64,000 bases of DNA from Oreocharis arfaki (taxonomy: Eukaryota; Chordata; Aves; Passeriformes; Paramythiidae). Position numbers and translations under genes: made by a program. Below, one piece after another: positions 38,078 to 49,817 of the stretch. The stretch is from contig VZRR01013894.1 of assembly GCA_013398015.1 (NCBI GenBank), forward strand, positions 248,001 through 312,000. The letters run 5' to 3'. The number at the start of each line of letters is the position of its first letter. The first letter of the stretch is position 1. The notes beneath the pieces were generated by a model that worked only from the letters and a program-made list of their open reading frames with translations, made no database searches and was not told the origin of the DNA.

Positions 38078-40339
38078 TATTTTGTAACACCCTTAGGTGA
38101 ATGAGGTCACAAAACAAATGCTGATCCTGAAGGTATATGCCAAAGAAATTACATTTGGGGCTGTTCCAGCCTCTTGGGAAAGAAACAATCCCCCATGTAA
38201 TTGTCATTCTTGTGCATTTTTTGGTACAGGACCATAAGAGCACTGAAAGGTTTTTTCTTCTGCATTCCCAAATCAAAGCTTTACCAGCTAATAGTGGAGA
38301 CATTTGGATATCCAGATACGATGGAATGAACAATTTCTCCTTCAACTGCTTGACAAGTGAATAGTATACCAAGCTGGTATCACGCTTAAGGTGGATGAAC
38401 TGCTCCATAGGCTAGGGAAGGCAGGGTACCTGCCAGGAAAATCTAGATTTACTGTCAAATTCTACAGCTTCAAAACCAGGCTGTAACTGAATAGATGAGC
38501 AGAAATTGAGTACAGACTGATGCCTGCTTATTAAGTGCTTCTCTGTTTTTCCCTTTGCAGTGCACAATGAAAACCAGTCTCAAAAGACTACCAATTTAAG
38601 AGGCCTATATATAAAGATAACCTGAATGAATAGCTCATTGTGAATTCAGTAAATCTACATCACTTTTAGGGTTTTTTCCTTATTCTAGGATCTTTAATTT
38701 GTTCCATTTGGCCATTTCTGACGCGGATTTTGATTCCTCATTCCATGTACACCCAAAGCTCTCTCTTCAAGTTTAGCCAGAGAATCAGGTGTCCAAGAAG
38801 TAGGATCAGCCTCATCATAGTAATTTCTTGCAGCAACAACATCTTCAGTTGATCAACATTAAACTTTCTTACAGTTCTTTCCTGTTTAGTTGCAAACCTG
38901 TTTAACCTGTAACCAGTACAAAGGTGTTGCTTGTAGAAGTGAGGGACTTAAGAGTCTTATGCAGGCCAGCTCAGTCCAAGATTTAGCAAATAGCCCCACT
39001 GAGACTAATGCCCACGTTCATGGAAATACATTCTACATGTTTTATAAAAGCCACACTATAAGCATATGGCCTTTCAGAACTAATATCATAGTTCTGTAAG
39101 ACTGCCAGGAGAAACAAGAGACAAACATCTTGGCCACTGAAATGTTGCACTGTATGCAACACATATGTCCTCTCCAAGCAAGGTAAAAAGCACAGATCCA
39201 TTACAGAATTCCTAAACATTTGGCAAATAAGGAGTGAATAGGAATTTGCATTCCTTAAATTTTTAATTTTCATGAGTTTATACTAAAAAACAATTGTTTA
39301 CGATTTGGATCATGTTTCTTGAAACTTTTGCAAATCCATATGGGTGTTTTTGTGCTTTTGCTTTTTTGTAGTCTTGGATTTCAACATCAATTGTTCCCAT
39401 GGTAATGTTCAACACCGTTGTCTAAACACAGTCTGGTATCGCCTCAAGTGTGTTTTGGCACAATTACTTCTTTTAAGTGATGTAGGTTTGGGTTGTTTTG
39501 GTATGGTTTTGTCTTTCAGTATGTCAATACTTAAGCAAATGGCTAAGACTGTAGCTTATTACACACACTACATCATAAACAATCATATTTCTCTTTTATT
39601 TTCTATTACCCAACTCTATGTTTACATCTGTTGTCTACAAGCACACTGAGCTGGTGCCATCTTTCCTCTATATGTGTGTGATTAATCCAAAGAGGCACGG
39701 ACTCGCTCCTGAAGCTTCTAGTATCGAATTCAAAATTAACATAACAAAAAAGCACATTTTTTATTTAAACACCTGGCCAGGACATATATATAGTGACTAT
39801 AATTCCTTTCAGCATCAATCTTAAATACTGAAGTGCAGCTAATTAAAACCCGGTTTGTCCTTCAGATGTCTTTCCTGCTGTTGTGTGTGGATAATGACAG
39901 ACTAGCTTCTCACTTCAGTGGCCAAATTAAACAAATGGAAAATAATTCTCGTTTGGGTAGAATGGAAAACATTTTAGTCAATCCAAAACAAAACAGTTTA
40001 TTTTTATTTCTTTTTATGCATCACCTGGAAAAGAAAATTTTAACTGGAAATGTAACTTCACAACTAGTTTTGTCTCAATTTTGCAACAACAACACACATA
40101 CTCCTTTTCCATATTGTTTTTGGGTCTCAAGAAAACATTTTTTATTAAGTGGCATATGATTTTGTTAATAATTGCTATGTTCTGAGAGCATGTTTTTCAG
40201 AAAATCTAGTATTTGCTACGAATACAGCTCCCTAGTCTGCTGGATTGTAAAAGGGGGAAAGCCATTTAATTTTTCTCGCTGTGCCAAAGAGGAACTCCCT
40301 GGAGTTTTATTTATTATCTTCTGTTGAGGGGATTAATTT

Positions 40340-40745
40340 TACATTCAGCTGCCCCGCGCATCCCGGCAGCTCCTGCTCTGAACCAGCTTCGCCCGGGCCC
40401 GCAGCCGCGTCCCGCAGCCGCCACGGCGGAGCTACCCCGGGCACGACTCTCCCGCCACCCCGCTCTGCGAGGGGCGGGCAGCGAGGTCGAGGCCACCGCC
40501 CTCGGCAGTGCCAGCCTGTGCTTCTGTCCGTCCCCTACGAGCTGCCTGCCCCCGGGCCCTTCCGCCCCGCTAATGTTAACCACCAGCAGCCAGCGGCACA
40601 CCCGGGCCGCGGGCCGCGGCTCTCTCCCCGCCGGGGCCGGTGCCCAGTCCCGAGTCCCCACACGCAGCCCGCCGGGAGACAAGATGGCGCTCGTCCCACA
40701 CAAGCTCTGCGCTCCCCCCCGGCCGCCCGCCGCAGAAAATAAACC
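40340..40745 (+). promoter_or_regulatory. CpG island with YY1-type motif, probable promoter
   Basis: The GC and CpG content rises abruptly here in a CpG-poor region, with clusters such as cgcccgggcccgcagccgcg and gggccgcgggccgcgg, and GC-box-like ggggcggg near 40473. AAGATGGCG at 40681-40689 is the core of a YY1 element, which in promoters tends to lie just downstream of the start site and to point in the direction of transcription, suggesting a + strand start near 40.65 kb. The ATG inside it (40684) opens only a 23-codon frame ending at 40755. The long overlapping frames on both strands here are products of GC richness. The position 1.1 kb before the first CATSPERB-like block fits a promoter of that locus, but a noncoding RNA promoter is equally possible. 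Confidence 0.6.
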
Positions 40746-41883
40746 ATCCTCTTGATCTCTGCTGCCACACAGTGGCTACTGTGGAGAACTGTTAGAAACT
40801 GTGTCTCAAACCTCGGGAGATTTGAGGGCAGATTCAATTCCCCGGCCCCGTTGTGGTCAGTTGGAAGTACAACCCCCCGCCCCCTTCCTCAGCACGGCTC
40901 CATCCAGGCGCGCACATCAACACACTCCCAAGCCAGCTTACAGTTTGTTCCCAACCTCCTCGACTGTTCTTTTCTTTTTTGGGGGGGAAATAAACACTAA
41001 GAGTGATGAGTTTGTTTTATTCTAATACCCTTATTATCTGTTAAACTGAGCACCGGGCCAGAGCCGCACTGGAAGCCAGCAGCGGCTGCTGCTGGTCTGA
41101 GGCAGCAGGTCCAGGTGTGGCCCACAAAACACTGCATGCATTAGGGCTGCCGGACCCACCTCCGCTCCTTCAGGGGCCGCGTGTGATGCTGGGCAGGCCC
41201 CACCGCGAGGGAGGCCTCACAGTGGTGCTGGGCAGCACTGGGCTCTGTGGGCTTAGCAAACTGCTTGTTAGCTCCAGTCTTAAACGGGGAATGGCATTGC
41301 ATGGTACCAGCACCACTCTAGGGACCGCCAAAGTTGAAAGGAGAAACAACTGCTGTTAGGGAGTTGTCAGCCAACAAAAGCAATTCCTATAGATAAATAA
41401 GTAGCCCTATATCTTCTTATAGATGGTTCAAAGGGAATCAGGCCTTCTCAGACTGGTTTGGTAATTTCAGCACATGTTGGTGCCTTCAGTGAGGTGAGAA
41501 AACCTGCTGCTTGCCTCGTTGCAGAGGGTATGAATAAGGAGTCCCTTTTGATTTGTAGTTCAGAGAACTGGATAATGGTGTCCGCAGAGTCTTCGGTAAG
41601 GAGCCATCTGATGCATTTGTCTGATGAGCTGCAAACACACAGATTTAATCACTTTTCTGACCTATCTCAGAATGGACATTGATTGGAAATATTTCTCTTT
41701 ACCACCTCACCTTATCTTACCTAAAGGAGATACACAGACTACGTTAGGCTAGTTCAAATTTACCCCATTGTCCAGGAAGGCTTTTAAGCCAGTGTCTTGC
41801 TTTGCATCTCATTTCTAATACTACTTGGCAGAATGAATTCTTCATCTTCCTTGAAAAGGAATTCTCTCCGTTTAACGTCACAG
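40746..41883. other. Flank of the CpG island, no assigned exon
   Basis: GC content stays moderately raised to about 41340 and then falls to background. If the CpG island drives a + strand transcript, its leader exons should be here. A donor-like cggtaagg occurs at about 41594, but I could not assign coding sequence to it. Confidence 0.4.
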
Positions 41884-41986
41884 AGTGTACAGTCAGGATG
41901 GTATTAATTTTAATTTATATGTCCAAGGAAAGTACAGTTTAAAAATATGGCTTAGTTATGCCATTTCATTCGCTGAAAAAAATGAG
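41884..41986 (+). pseudogene. CATSPERB: CATSPERB-like exon remnant, N-terminal part (tentative)
   Basis: After an acceptor-like taacgtcacag ending at 41883, the frame reads VYSQDGINFNLYVQGKYS followed by LKIWLSYAI. This resembles the N-terminal extracellular segment of CatSper beta as I remember it (pattern Y-x-G-I-x-F-N-L ... I/L-W-L). The frame stays open well past the similarity with no convincing donor, so the exon end is unclear. CATSPERB is a single-pass auxiliary subunit of the sperm flagellar calcium channel. The match alone is weak; support comes from the position 3' of TC2N, the strand, and the order of similar blocks downstream. Confidence 0.35.
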
Positions 41987-44704
41987 TTTCCATGCTACTT
42001 GAAAAAGAAGACTGATGGCCCTGTGCTTTCAACAATTCACATACACATGTGCAAAACAGATGGTTTCTGGGTTGGCTCATTGACTTCTCCATCTTTCTAG
42101 CATCCAGATTGACAAGAGAGACACTTTCGATCATTTTTATCCTGGAAATAAACATTTAGAACCTATTGAGACCCTCTTTTCAGGTATTACTCCCTAAGGA
42201 TCATATTCTCTATTACTAAGGAGTCGCATTTATTGCCCATTGAAGCCAGTGGCAAATTCTCGCTTGACCCAAAGGTAACAGATGAGGGCCAGGCAGGGAG
42301 CAGACCTCTGTTCTGCCAAGTTTCAGCTAAAGACACACAATAAAGAGGCAATGCCTCTCCTAGAGAACTTAGAATCCAAGATAAGAGATAATAGTAATAC
42401 GCCATTTCCTAATGTTCCCAACAAACAGTTAGAGAGTTCATAAATTTCAAAGACTTCACTGCAAAAAAAGTTCTTTCAATTTTAACACAGGATTATAGAA
42501 TGGTTAAAACATAACTGGGCCAATGAAGTTCACCTAGGACATTCTGAAAGTTTTCTCTCCCCCCTCTGATGGATTCCAGCATTAGCTGAGAAACACTTAT
42601 TAGCACTAGAATGAACTTTGAAAAAATTCTTTTCTAAATGGATGCACTAAGCCAAGCACTTCCCATGTTGCCTCTGCTAATTCTGGAGCTAAATGTATTT
42701 GAAGAGAAATGTATCTCCTTAACCTTTGTTTTCTCATTTGGCTGAGTCTACAGTGATCCTGAGTTCCATGTTTGCAAAATGAGATTTGCTGCTAGAGTTT
42801 TACTGCAGGGTCAAGTATGATGAAAAATTATGTTGAGAGAAAGCCAAATCCTTCTTAAAACACAGATATCTTAAATTTTCCAGATGTCATCCATGTTTAG
42901 TGAATAGGGTGGGGGGCTGGATGCTGATGGATTGACCATGAGTGATCAACTTTTCACTGTTAGACCACCAGTCCAAAAGAAGCACAGAACAGTGAGAATT
43001 ACCAGTTACAGGTTTGTATTTGACTGTATGAAATATGCTTATTGGCCATGACCCATTTCACAGTGAACAAATCTTATCACAAATACCAACTTAATCAAAC
43101 CCTTTTTTCCTTCAGCATCAGATCCTTTAGATTAGGTTTAGGGGCGAAGCATATATTATTCTGAAGCTGTACTTCTGCTGCTGCTAAGAAGTTCAGGCCT
43201 TGGGAATGGAAAGAGAGCACCCAGTAGTAGCAAAGAATTAACAAAATAAAAAGTCAGCCAGAACTATTTTATGGAAACTTATGGAGATTAGATGCGGGGA
43301 CACCACTGACCTTTAGATTTCTGTGATAGGAAAGGAGCGTGCTATTTACAGTAAGTATTTGGAAAGCTCTCACAGCTTCATTGAGACTAAGAAATTGGTT
43401 TGGCAGTAAGGACTGTTCTGTGACCTTCTTTATACTTCCTGGTGATTGCTGGGTTTTTTCATGATTAACTTTCTGGTGAGAACTAAACTTAGAAGATGAT
43501 TTTATTATAATAGCTAGTGATTTCTTTCATTTTAATTAAAATTCTCTTTAATATAAAAGCTTCCTTTATTTCTATTTTTTCTCTTTAAATATTCTTTTCT
43601 GGTGTTTTAAGTGGCAATTTTCCTTACTAAGTAGAACTTTCCACTGCTTATTTTAATTGCCATGTTTTACTGGCTTATCATTGCTTTTGCAACACTATGT
43701 TTGGCAAGTATTGTGCTCCTACACTGATAATATATGCTATCATAATGACCACATGATCTTATTTTTGAGAGAGTGAGCCAACAGGTTCTGTAATATATAA
43801 AAACCTTTTTACAGATTACCATTGTGCTTTGGATCAGAAATTGAAATTCTGAGCTCAAAAGTATTTTCCTGGCTACATCGGAGACATTTTTAGGTGAATT
43901 AGGGACAATAGTTTTCACCACGGTATCTTACTTTCACCATCAGACTGGGCCTGTCTGCTTCTCAGCCACGTTGGAACTTAGCTTGCTGATATTTTGAAAA
44001 TACTTTAACATATTTGCAAGTGTTACTTGCAATTACTATTAACTCTGTGAGCTGAGCATTGTAATATAGAGATGTTAAGTTGTTCTAATGTGTATATTGT
44101 GAGAATTGTAGAAGACTTACTGCTGTTGTGACTTTCGCAGTCCTGTTGACTTAAGGGGCTGTTCTGATGTTTTATAAATATCTATTTTTGTTTGTATATG
44201 TAAGTATACATTAATATGCACAGGGCATATATTGGCTATGCAGGGCAGTAGTGTCACTACTGGTTATATTCCTTCAGCTTCTGCTTCCACCTGTTGAACT
44301 TCCTCATTTTGCACTTTGTTCCAGGATGTTTGCCACAGATGACCAATTATTTCCTGCTTTTATTAGCCTGTATTTGAAGCTCTTTCCTTTGCAGCTTGGG
44401 AGGGCAGAGGAGAAATTTAGATATACTGATACCATCACCTGTGAATAAGGCTTTCCTGTGGCTTTGTATTTGGCCAGCTGGTAAAAGTACAGTCATGTCA
44501 GCAGCATATTGCTGCACTGCTGTTTATAGCACAGTAACCTGCTTGTCCACACTTGGCTGCGTGTTCTGTAAGAAGGAGAAGATGCTAAGCATTCAGAGCC
44601 AACTGATGCTGTGATCTTTACTCACTGTCTATAGAAGGATAAATATGGATACTTCTAAAAGAAATTACATCTTAAAAAATAGGGGTGTTAGTTATTTTCT
44701 TTAG

Positions 44705-44890
44705 ATTTTGTTCTTTGCTACATCTGGCCTGGAGTATACAAAACCTGCCATAAGTCCTTCAGAGGGAATAACGTACCTCATACCAATTAACAGTATGAAC
44801 AGATTATTGCAAGCAGATGTGAGGGCTGCTTCAGACACTGCTGACCCCTCCATTCAGCTGGCTGTGAGCACACATCTTATTGTTTCCAAG
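44705..44890 (+). pseudogene. Exon-like block with intact splice sites, possible CATSPERB exon
   Basis: The acceptor tattttctttag ends at 44704 and the donor gtgaaa follows CAAG at 44890. The enclosed 186 nt are fully open in phase 0-0 (62 codons), beginning ILFFATSGLEY and ending PSIQLAVSTHLIVSK. The last segment aligns conservatively with the S-L-V-D-M-V-L-T-N-H-F-L-V stretch that I recall in CatSper beta, with His and Val in register. Its place between the other CATSPERB-like blocks is right. It could instead be an unrelated exon or a chance frame. Confidence 0.3.
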
Positions 44891-45535
44891 GTGAAATGAG
44901 ATGTGTTAATTCCCCAGGAGGAGAGATTGGCAGCAGGCAGCTCTGGTTGTCAACATTTTTAAACTGCTGCTGCTGGTCTTCACAGGGTCAGAAGTAAAAT
45001 GCAGGTGAATTTCACCTCTGTAGTGACTGAAGCCATTGAGGCAAGACTGCTAGTCCAAGGGTTGAAAGGAGACAGAGTCAATAGCCTTTACTCTTGGGGG
45101 ATCTGGGTATCAGGGGGGCATTACCAGTAGCAAATTTAAAATGGAATGTATTTCTTTCTGTGCTAGTGACCTTAATGTACATTAATGCACCTTTGAAAGG
45201 CAGACTACTGTTTTGATTTTGGTGATGACCACATGTCATTTAAAAAGTAGACTTTCTTAGGCATAGAACAATGGATTTTCTTTTATATGCCCATTCTTTA
45301 TTGAAGTAATAGTATTGTTAAAGATTTATTTAGTCTGTTGAGAGAAGTTACTACACAAACCAGTTTGTGTTTTGTGATTTACAAAATTTTTGAACTGAAG
45401 CATGTAATTCAGTGAACTGAACAGAATTACTTCATTAAATGTGAATGGTAATAAGTGGTCTCAAAATTTATGTTCACTCATGTACTTGTCACACAAGTTT
45501 TCTATGAAAAATATAACTGGAAACATGCACTTGCT

Positions 45536-45660
45536 GTTGGACTTGGCATCCCAATGTGGTCCTGGGCAACAAACTCAAGGTGGTGCTGCTTGAACAGAGG
45601 TGTTGGATCAGATGCCCTTCAGCAGTCTCTTCCAACTCCAGCCATTCTGTGATTCTATAG
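45536..45660 (+). mobile_element. CR1 LINE 3'-end fragment
   Basis: Segments tggtcctgggcaacaaactc, tgcttgaacagaggtgttgg, and cttccaactccagcc followed by attctgtgattctatag are the conserved CR1 3' end in + orientation. The 5' boundary is approximate. Confidence 0.85.
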
Positions 45661-45909
45661 TCAGAAGCCTTTGGGGATATTTTGAGCATGAACTCAGCCT
45701 GCCATGGCACTGACTACATAAGAGTTTCTTTGTTTTTTACCAGTCTTCCACCCTGATTTTGGTTATGAACCTTAAATCTCCACCTGGAAAATACGTATTT
45801 GTCACCTTCGATTAATTGCAACCTATGACTTTAAATACGATCCTCAATGTTCTCCACTCATAATTTGTCTTTTTGCATAAAACACGTAACTTGCATGTGT
45901 TAACTTTAG

Positions 45910-45996
45910 ACTGAAAGTAATGATGTATATGAAGTTTTTTTCATTAAGATTATGGCCTCTATGATCCCAGAATTGCTACAGCACCTCTGCTTTTAG
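45910..45996 (+). pseudogene. CATSPERB-like exon remnant ending in a stop (weak)
   Basis: After acceptor-like gtgttaactttag (ending 45909) the frame reads TESNDVYEVFFIKI and ends LLQHLCF before TAG at 45994-45996. It resembles a CatSper beta stretch of form F-E-V-D-Y-V-T-V ... C-F in hydrophobic pattern, with few identities. It lies in collinear order between the 44.7 and 46.4 kb blocks and is compatible with a phase 0 join. If it is the exon, it carries a nonsense change. The assignment is tentative. Confidence 0.2.
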
Positions 45997-46397
45997 GGGA
46001 AAAAACGTGTGTACCAAGAATTGAACCAATTCAATCAGTTATTCATCTGTGAAGTCTGTGAAATATTTGACCAGTTTAATTCAATGAAAGAATAGCAGAA
46101 GACTTCTCAAGATAAAACATGTATTTTTTTAAGAAGACCAGCTATTATTTATATAGCATAAATGAGGAGAATAATATGGAAATGAGAAGGAAGCTTCTGC
46201 TGTTGTATAACTCTGCAGGGCTTGTTCCCAACAAAGAGATCATGAAAAAAACCCGTCCTTGCATCTTCCATTCTAAAATCAAACAGGACAGGTGACGCTC
46301 AGTTTTTCCCAGTACATATGTGATTAGCATGAGTTGTAAATTAGTTTTAGTGACAATGCTGACACACTTGTTTCACTAATTCTCTGTGTTGCCACAG

Positions 46398-46508
46398 GTC
46401 TTGTGGGCCTATGTAGACACCCTGCCTGTCATTTATTCTTTGTCTTGTCTACTAGGCATCTTTGCAAGTCTCTCAAAATTAGAGACCATTACAAGAGAAA
46501 TTACATGT
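46398..46508 (+). pseudogene. CATSPERB: CATSPERB-like exon remnant, middle part (tentative)
   Basis: A clean acceptor tctgtgttgccacag ends at 46397. The frame opens VLWAYVDTLPVIYS and continues to IFASLSKLETITRE. As I recall it, CatSper beta has V-L-T-F-L-V-D here, and about 20 residues later A-S-V-S-T-L-K; the copy here would have lost about four residues between them. No good donor follows at the end of the similarity, which suggests decay. Confidence 0.3.
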
Positions 46509-46952
46509 TTAAATACAGCTTCATCCACTCTCCTTCCTTCATTCCTGAGACAGTATTTTGAAGTTCAATGCTAGAGTAAGAAACTTGATGATAGCTAATT
46601 GAAGGTGAGGTGAATAGTGGCAGGTGGTAGCTGTTTATTTCAAAGAGGTGAGTTTTGTGGTATGTAGTGTGAAATATGTAGTGGGAAGCAAACGAGTATG
46701 TAGTGGGAAGCTAGAAGCTGAAACTTCCAGACAAATGGATGTACTGAATATTCGTTGCCCAGAATAGAATGAGTGCACATTTTTAGGGTAGGCTAAACAA
46801 CTTTAAATTATAACCCTGGAATTTAGTTGCAGCTACTTGAATTTGACTGACATGTTACCAGTGAATATTCTTGTAAGAATGCAAAGGGATGTTTTTAAAC
46901 AGAATGAACAAGGCTTTGATCTTCTGTGTAATCAGAATAATTAGATCTCCAG

Positions 46953-46983
46953 AGGGGGTGGTGGTGGTGCTGCTGCTGCTGTT
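46953..46983 (+). repeat. Compound triplet repeat (GGT)n(GCT)n
   Basis: The run reads gggggtggtggtggtgctgctgctgctgt, about four GGT units passing into four GCT units. It is a short microsatellite with no surrounding gene that I can identify. Confidence 0.8.
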
Positions 46984-47236
46984 TGTTTATGTTCAGAGAT
47001 TTCCGTTTCCTGGCTAGGAGAATAATTCATGTGATGTTTCCTTGGAGGTCTTTTCAGAGTGCTGACCAGATTCCATCTTTCTTGCCTTGAGAAGCTTCTA
47101 AGTGATCTAGCTATATCCAAATACAATTAACGATTCGTTTTGCCTGTTATTATATTTGCCTGAAAGTTAACTTGCATGATTTATAGATTTATTTTTATGT
47201 CAAAGAGATTCTATCACTACTGGTTTCTTTTTCGTA

Positions 47237-47430
47237 GAACGATCGTGTCGCTGTGCAGCGCCGCCTGGTGCACAGACCTGCTGCTGCAGCCAGGGACAGC
47301 TGCGACACTTGGCACGCCTGGGAGGGATGAGGAGCCTTTCCCGGATAGCTCAAGGCGAACGACCTTACTCAGCTCTTGAGAAAAAGAAGCTTTTTTATTT
47401 CCAGCTTTCCTTCTCCAACGCACGCGTATT
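47237..47430. other. Isolated CpG-rich patch
   Basis: About 13 CpG dinucleotides occur in under 200 bp, in a region where CpG is otherwise rare. The patch begins just after a splice-acceptor-like ggtttctttttcgtag and includes caacgcacgcgtat near 47416-47429. One + frame is open across most of it, but no family is recognised. It may be a small promoter or an exon of a noncoding RNA, or a recently inserted sequence whose CpGs have not yet decayed. Confidence 0.5.
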
Positions 47431-47564
47431 TTTTGCCTTCTCCTGACTTTAAATTCATTCCTAGCTTAAGTACAGTCTACTCTTACTTCCTTGGTAGTCT
47501 GTGTAATAGTTGCAGGGCCATTATACTACTACCTATTGATGCTGAATGTATTATTTTTCTTCAG

Positions 47565-47627
47565 CACAAGTCCATGGTTGCTGTTTGCAGTATAGGAGGC
47601 CACAAACTGGAACCCCACATTTCCAAG
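47565..47627 (+). pseudogene. Small exon-like block, possible CATSPERB piece (very weak)
   Basis: The acceptor ttatttttcttcag ends at 47564 and the donor gtttgt follows at 47628. The 63 nt are open in phase 0-0 and read HKSMVAVCSIGGHKLEPHIS plus K. The I-G-G-H-K pattern can be laid against a D-G-G-N-T segment of CatSper beta, at the right place between its neighbours, but identity is low and chance is a real possibility. Confidence 0.15.
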
Positions 47628-49817
47628 GTTTGTATTTCCAAACACCAGATTTTTGCCACATGGAATGCTTTTTCACATAGTAATTTCTCTCTGTTTATGG
47701 AAATTAGGTATGTGTACAAAGAAAGTAATTTTGAATTTGGGTGTAATGTAACCTTTTCTCTTTTTTCCCCTTAAGTAGTAAACTAAATATGTAAGGGGTC
47801 CAAATCTGCTGTTATAACCATTTTGACAAAGTTCCAGAGGAACTTTTAGAGGAACCAAGCTGAAAATTATTAATTTCATGCATTTTCAATTACTGGACTC
47901 ACAGTTTTGCAGGGTTTGTACCATTTGTATCAGTGGTCTCATTTAAGTTATGAAACTTTCTAAAATAATAGTTATTCAGCATCAGTACCATCCGCAGAAA
48001 CTAATCTTTAGTGTGAAAATCCTTCATTTTGGGGTTTTGTAGAGACTACTGAAGAAGCTGTCTGTAAATCATTTTTTGTTACAAAGAAATCTCAAATCAA
48101 CAGGGAGAGGTTTCTTAATAAATGAGGTTCTGTGTTCAGTCAGTTTAGTCTATGCACAGTAGTTTACAAACAATTATGAAAATAAATGACACTTTTGCAC
48201 TTTTACACTTGATGAAGTAGACAGGTACTCTTTTCAAAAAAATCAATTAACTAAAAGCAGTCTCTGCAGTAGCTCTGCCTCTAAGTATATGTAGTAATTG
48301 AGAGTGACTATTTATTTAGCAGGAGTGGCTATCTAGTGATGGAGGCAATTGTTTTCAATTATTAAATCTTGAAGATGAAAAAATTGTAAAAGCAAATATG
48401 TGCGTACAGTCATTCAGTCACCTTCATGAGCGATAAGGGAAGCTTTTTCTTCCCTAAGGCAGGTGCAGAATTGAAACCTGCTTTTGCCATGAAGTATGGC
48501 ATGACAGCTACACGAAAAAACACCTGCATTAGCCAGTCTTCACACATACTTTGTTAATGCTGTTTTACCATAAACATGTTCTCTACAGAAACGTTAATTC
48601 TTCCTGTTAGTAAGTTCTGAGTGAAGCTCCAGGTTAGAATACTTGATAAAGAGACAAGATGTGTAGAAAGCAGTAGTAATATGCTTTATTAGTTGTGTAG
48701 TTGGCAGAATCAAGCACAATCCTTCACCTGGTTGAAGAGCAGCAGGCTCCAGGCAAAGTATTACAGTGATACCAACACACGAGCAAGGAGAGTGTAGTCT
48801 GTGACCATGCTAAGCATGAGCAGTCGTGCTTCATTATTTGCTGAGAGGTCATCAAGGGACATAGCAAGCTCATCAGTCACATACCATATATTCCTTGTTC
48901 ATCTGCTACAGAATGCAGATGGCTGTAATTAAATAACTCATGTATTGTCACTGTATGGATTGAATCTTGACAGAGACTGTCCTTTCTCCCCTTTCATTTG
49001 TTGTAGTGTGCTAAATATAACATACTAGGATAACATTGGCTTATATACATGATATCAGGAAAGTAGAGATTTAATTCAGCTGTCTTTTAATCGATCTTTT
49101 CTCTTGACAAAAATAGTTAGCCTGTATAAAGAGAGAACTCTTTAGAAGTCACTTTCTGTGACAGAACAGTGATTCACCAATCCAAGAGCTGATTTTAATT
49201 GAATGTTTTGGTACTATATTTTGCCATGAAGGAGAATAAAATGTGTCATTATTTTTGTGTGGTGAAAGTTCTGTGAGAATCAAAATCCATTTGGCTCACT
49301 GCTCCTCTACTATAAAAAGAAACCTATCAAGTTCAATGTACATACATAAATTTCACTGAGGGAGGTGTGTACCGATGCTTTAGGAAGAAGGAAATTGTGT
49401 ATAAAAGATTATTGAAATCAGTGGGAAATTCACCATTATTTTTGCTGTGCTTTGAGACCTACGTTTTCCAACCTATAGATAAGTATACAGATACAAAGTC
49501 CTTTATATTTGTGGAACCTTCTTGAATTTATTAGATGTAAGTACCCACTCCAATGACCACTGCAGGATAATGTACATGGTATCTTTTCAGGTATCTTAGG
49601 AAAAAACATTCTGTTTTGTTAACTTCTCAGTTTGCTCTGAAAAGATTCTTTTCTTCACCTTGCTAATTTGCTCCCAAAGTAATTCTTTAGGTGTATGCCA
49701 AAGCAAGATATCTGATTGAAGTACTGAACCTCAATTCTACTCTCTACTCAAAAGCAGCACAACTTTTGTCTTCTCTTCATGTGATTATTTATTTCTAATT
49801 TGTCATCTGTATTTCAG

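Larger units (their letters stand above)
22857..40339. other. Long noncoding stretch, no recognised gene
   Basis: I see no exon of a known protein in these 17 kb. The sequence is AT-rich and CpG-poor with many short chance frames on both strands. Features present are a three-copy tandem of ctgagccact-type units near 24882-24913, an A-rich run at 29308-29366, a 21-base poly(A) at 32135-32155, and an AT-rich patch with hairpin near 37.9-38.1 kb. A 60-codon frame at 28699-28881 and a 75-codon frame at 38137-38364 were examined and not assigned. Confidence 0.6.

Noticed and set aside
38224..38364. Frame with GDIWISRYDGMNNFSF recalling a CatSper beta I-W-L-S-x-D-G-G stretch
   Set aside because: It lies upstream of the CpG island and out of order with the other blocks; needs a large gap to align. 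Probably chance.
38070..38408. 112-codon minus-strand frame with a passing resemblance to retroviral polymerase
   Set aside because: Similarity limited to a few residues, with no LTRs or neighbouring retroviral frames.
40314..40837. Long frames on both strands over the CpG island (up to 153 codons)
   Set aside because: GC-rich sequence has few stops; the translations are Pro/Arg/Ala/Gly-rich with no domain, and frames overlap on both strands.
44326..44430. Frame RMFATDDQLFPAF resembling a CatSper beta C-F-A-N stretch
   Set aside because: Only a few identities, and its position would break the collinear order with the block at 44.7 kb.
47376..47774. 132-codon + frame
   Set aside because: No family similarity; it runs from the CpG-rich patch across a likely splice acceptor into AT-rich sequence, so it is not one coding unit.
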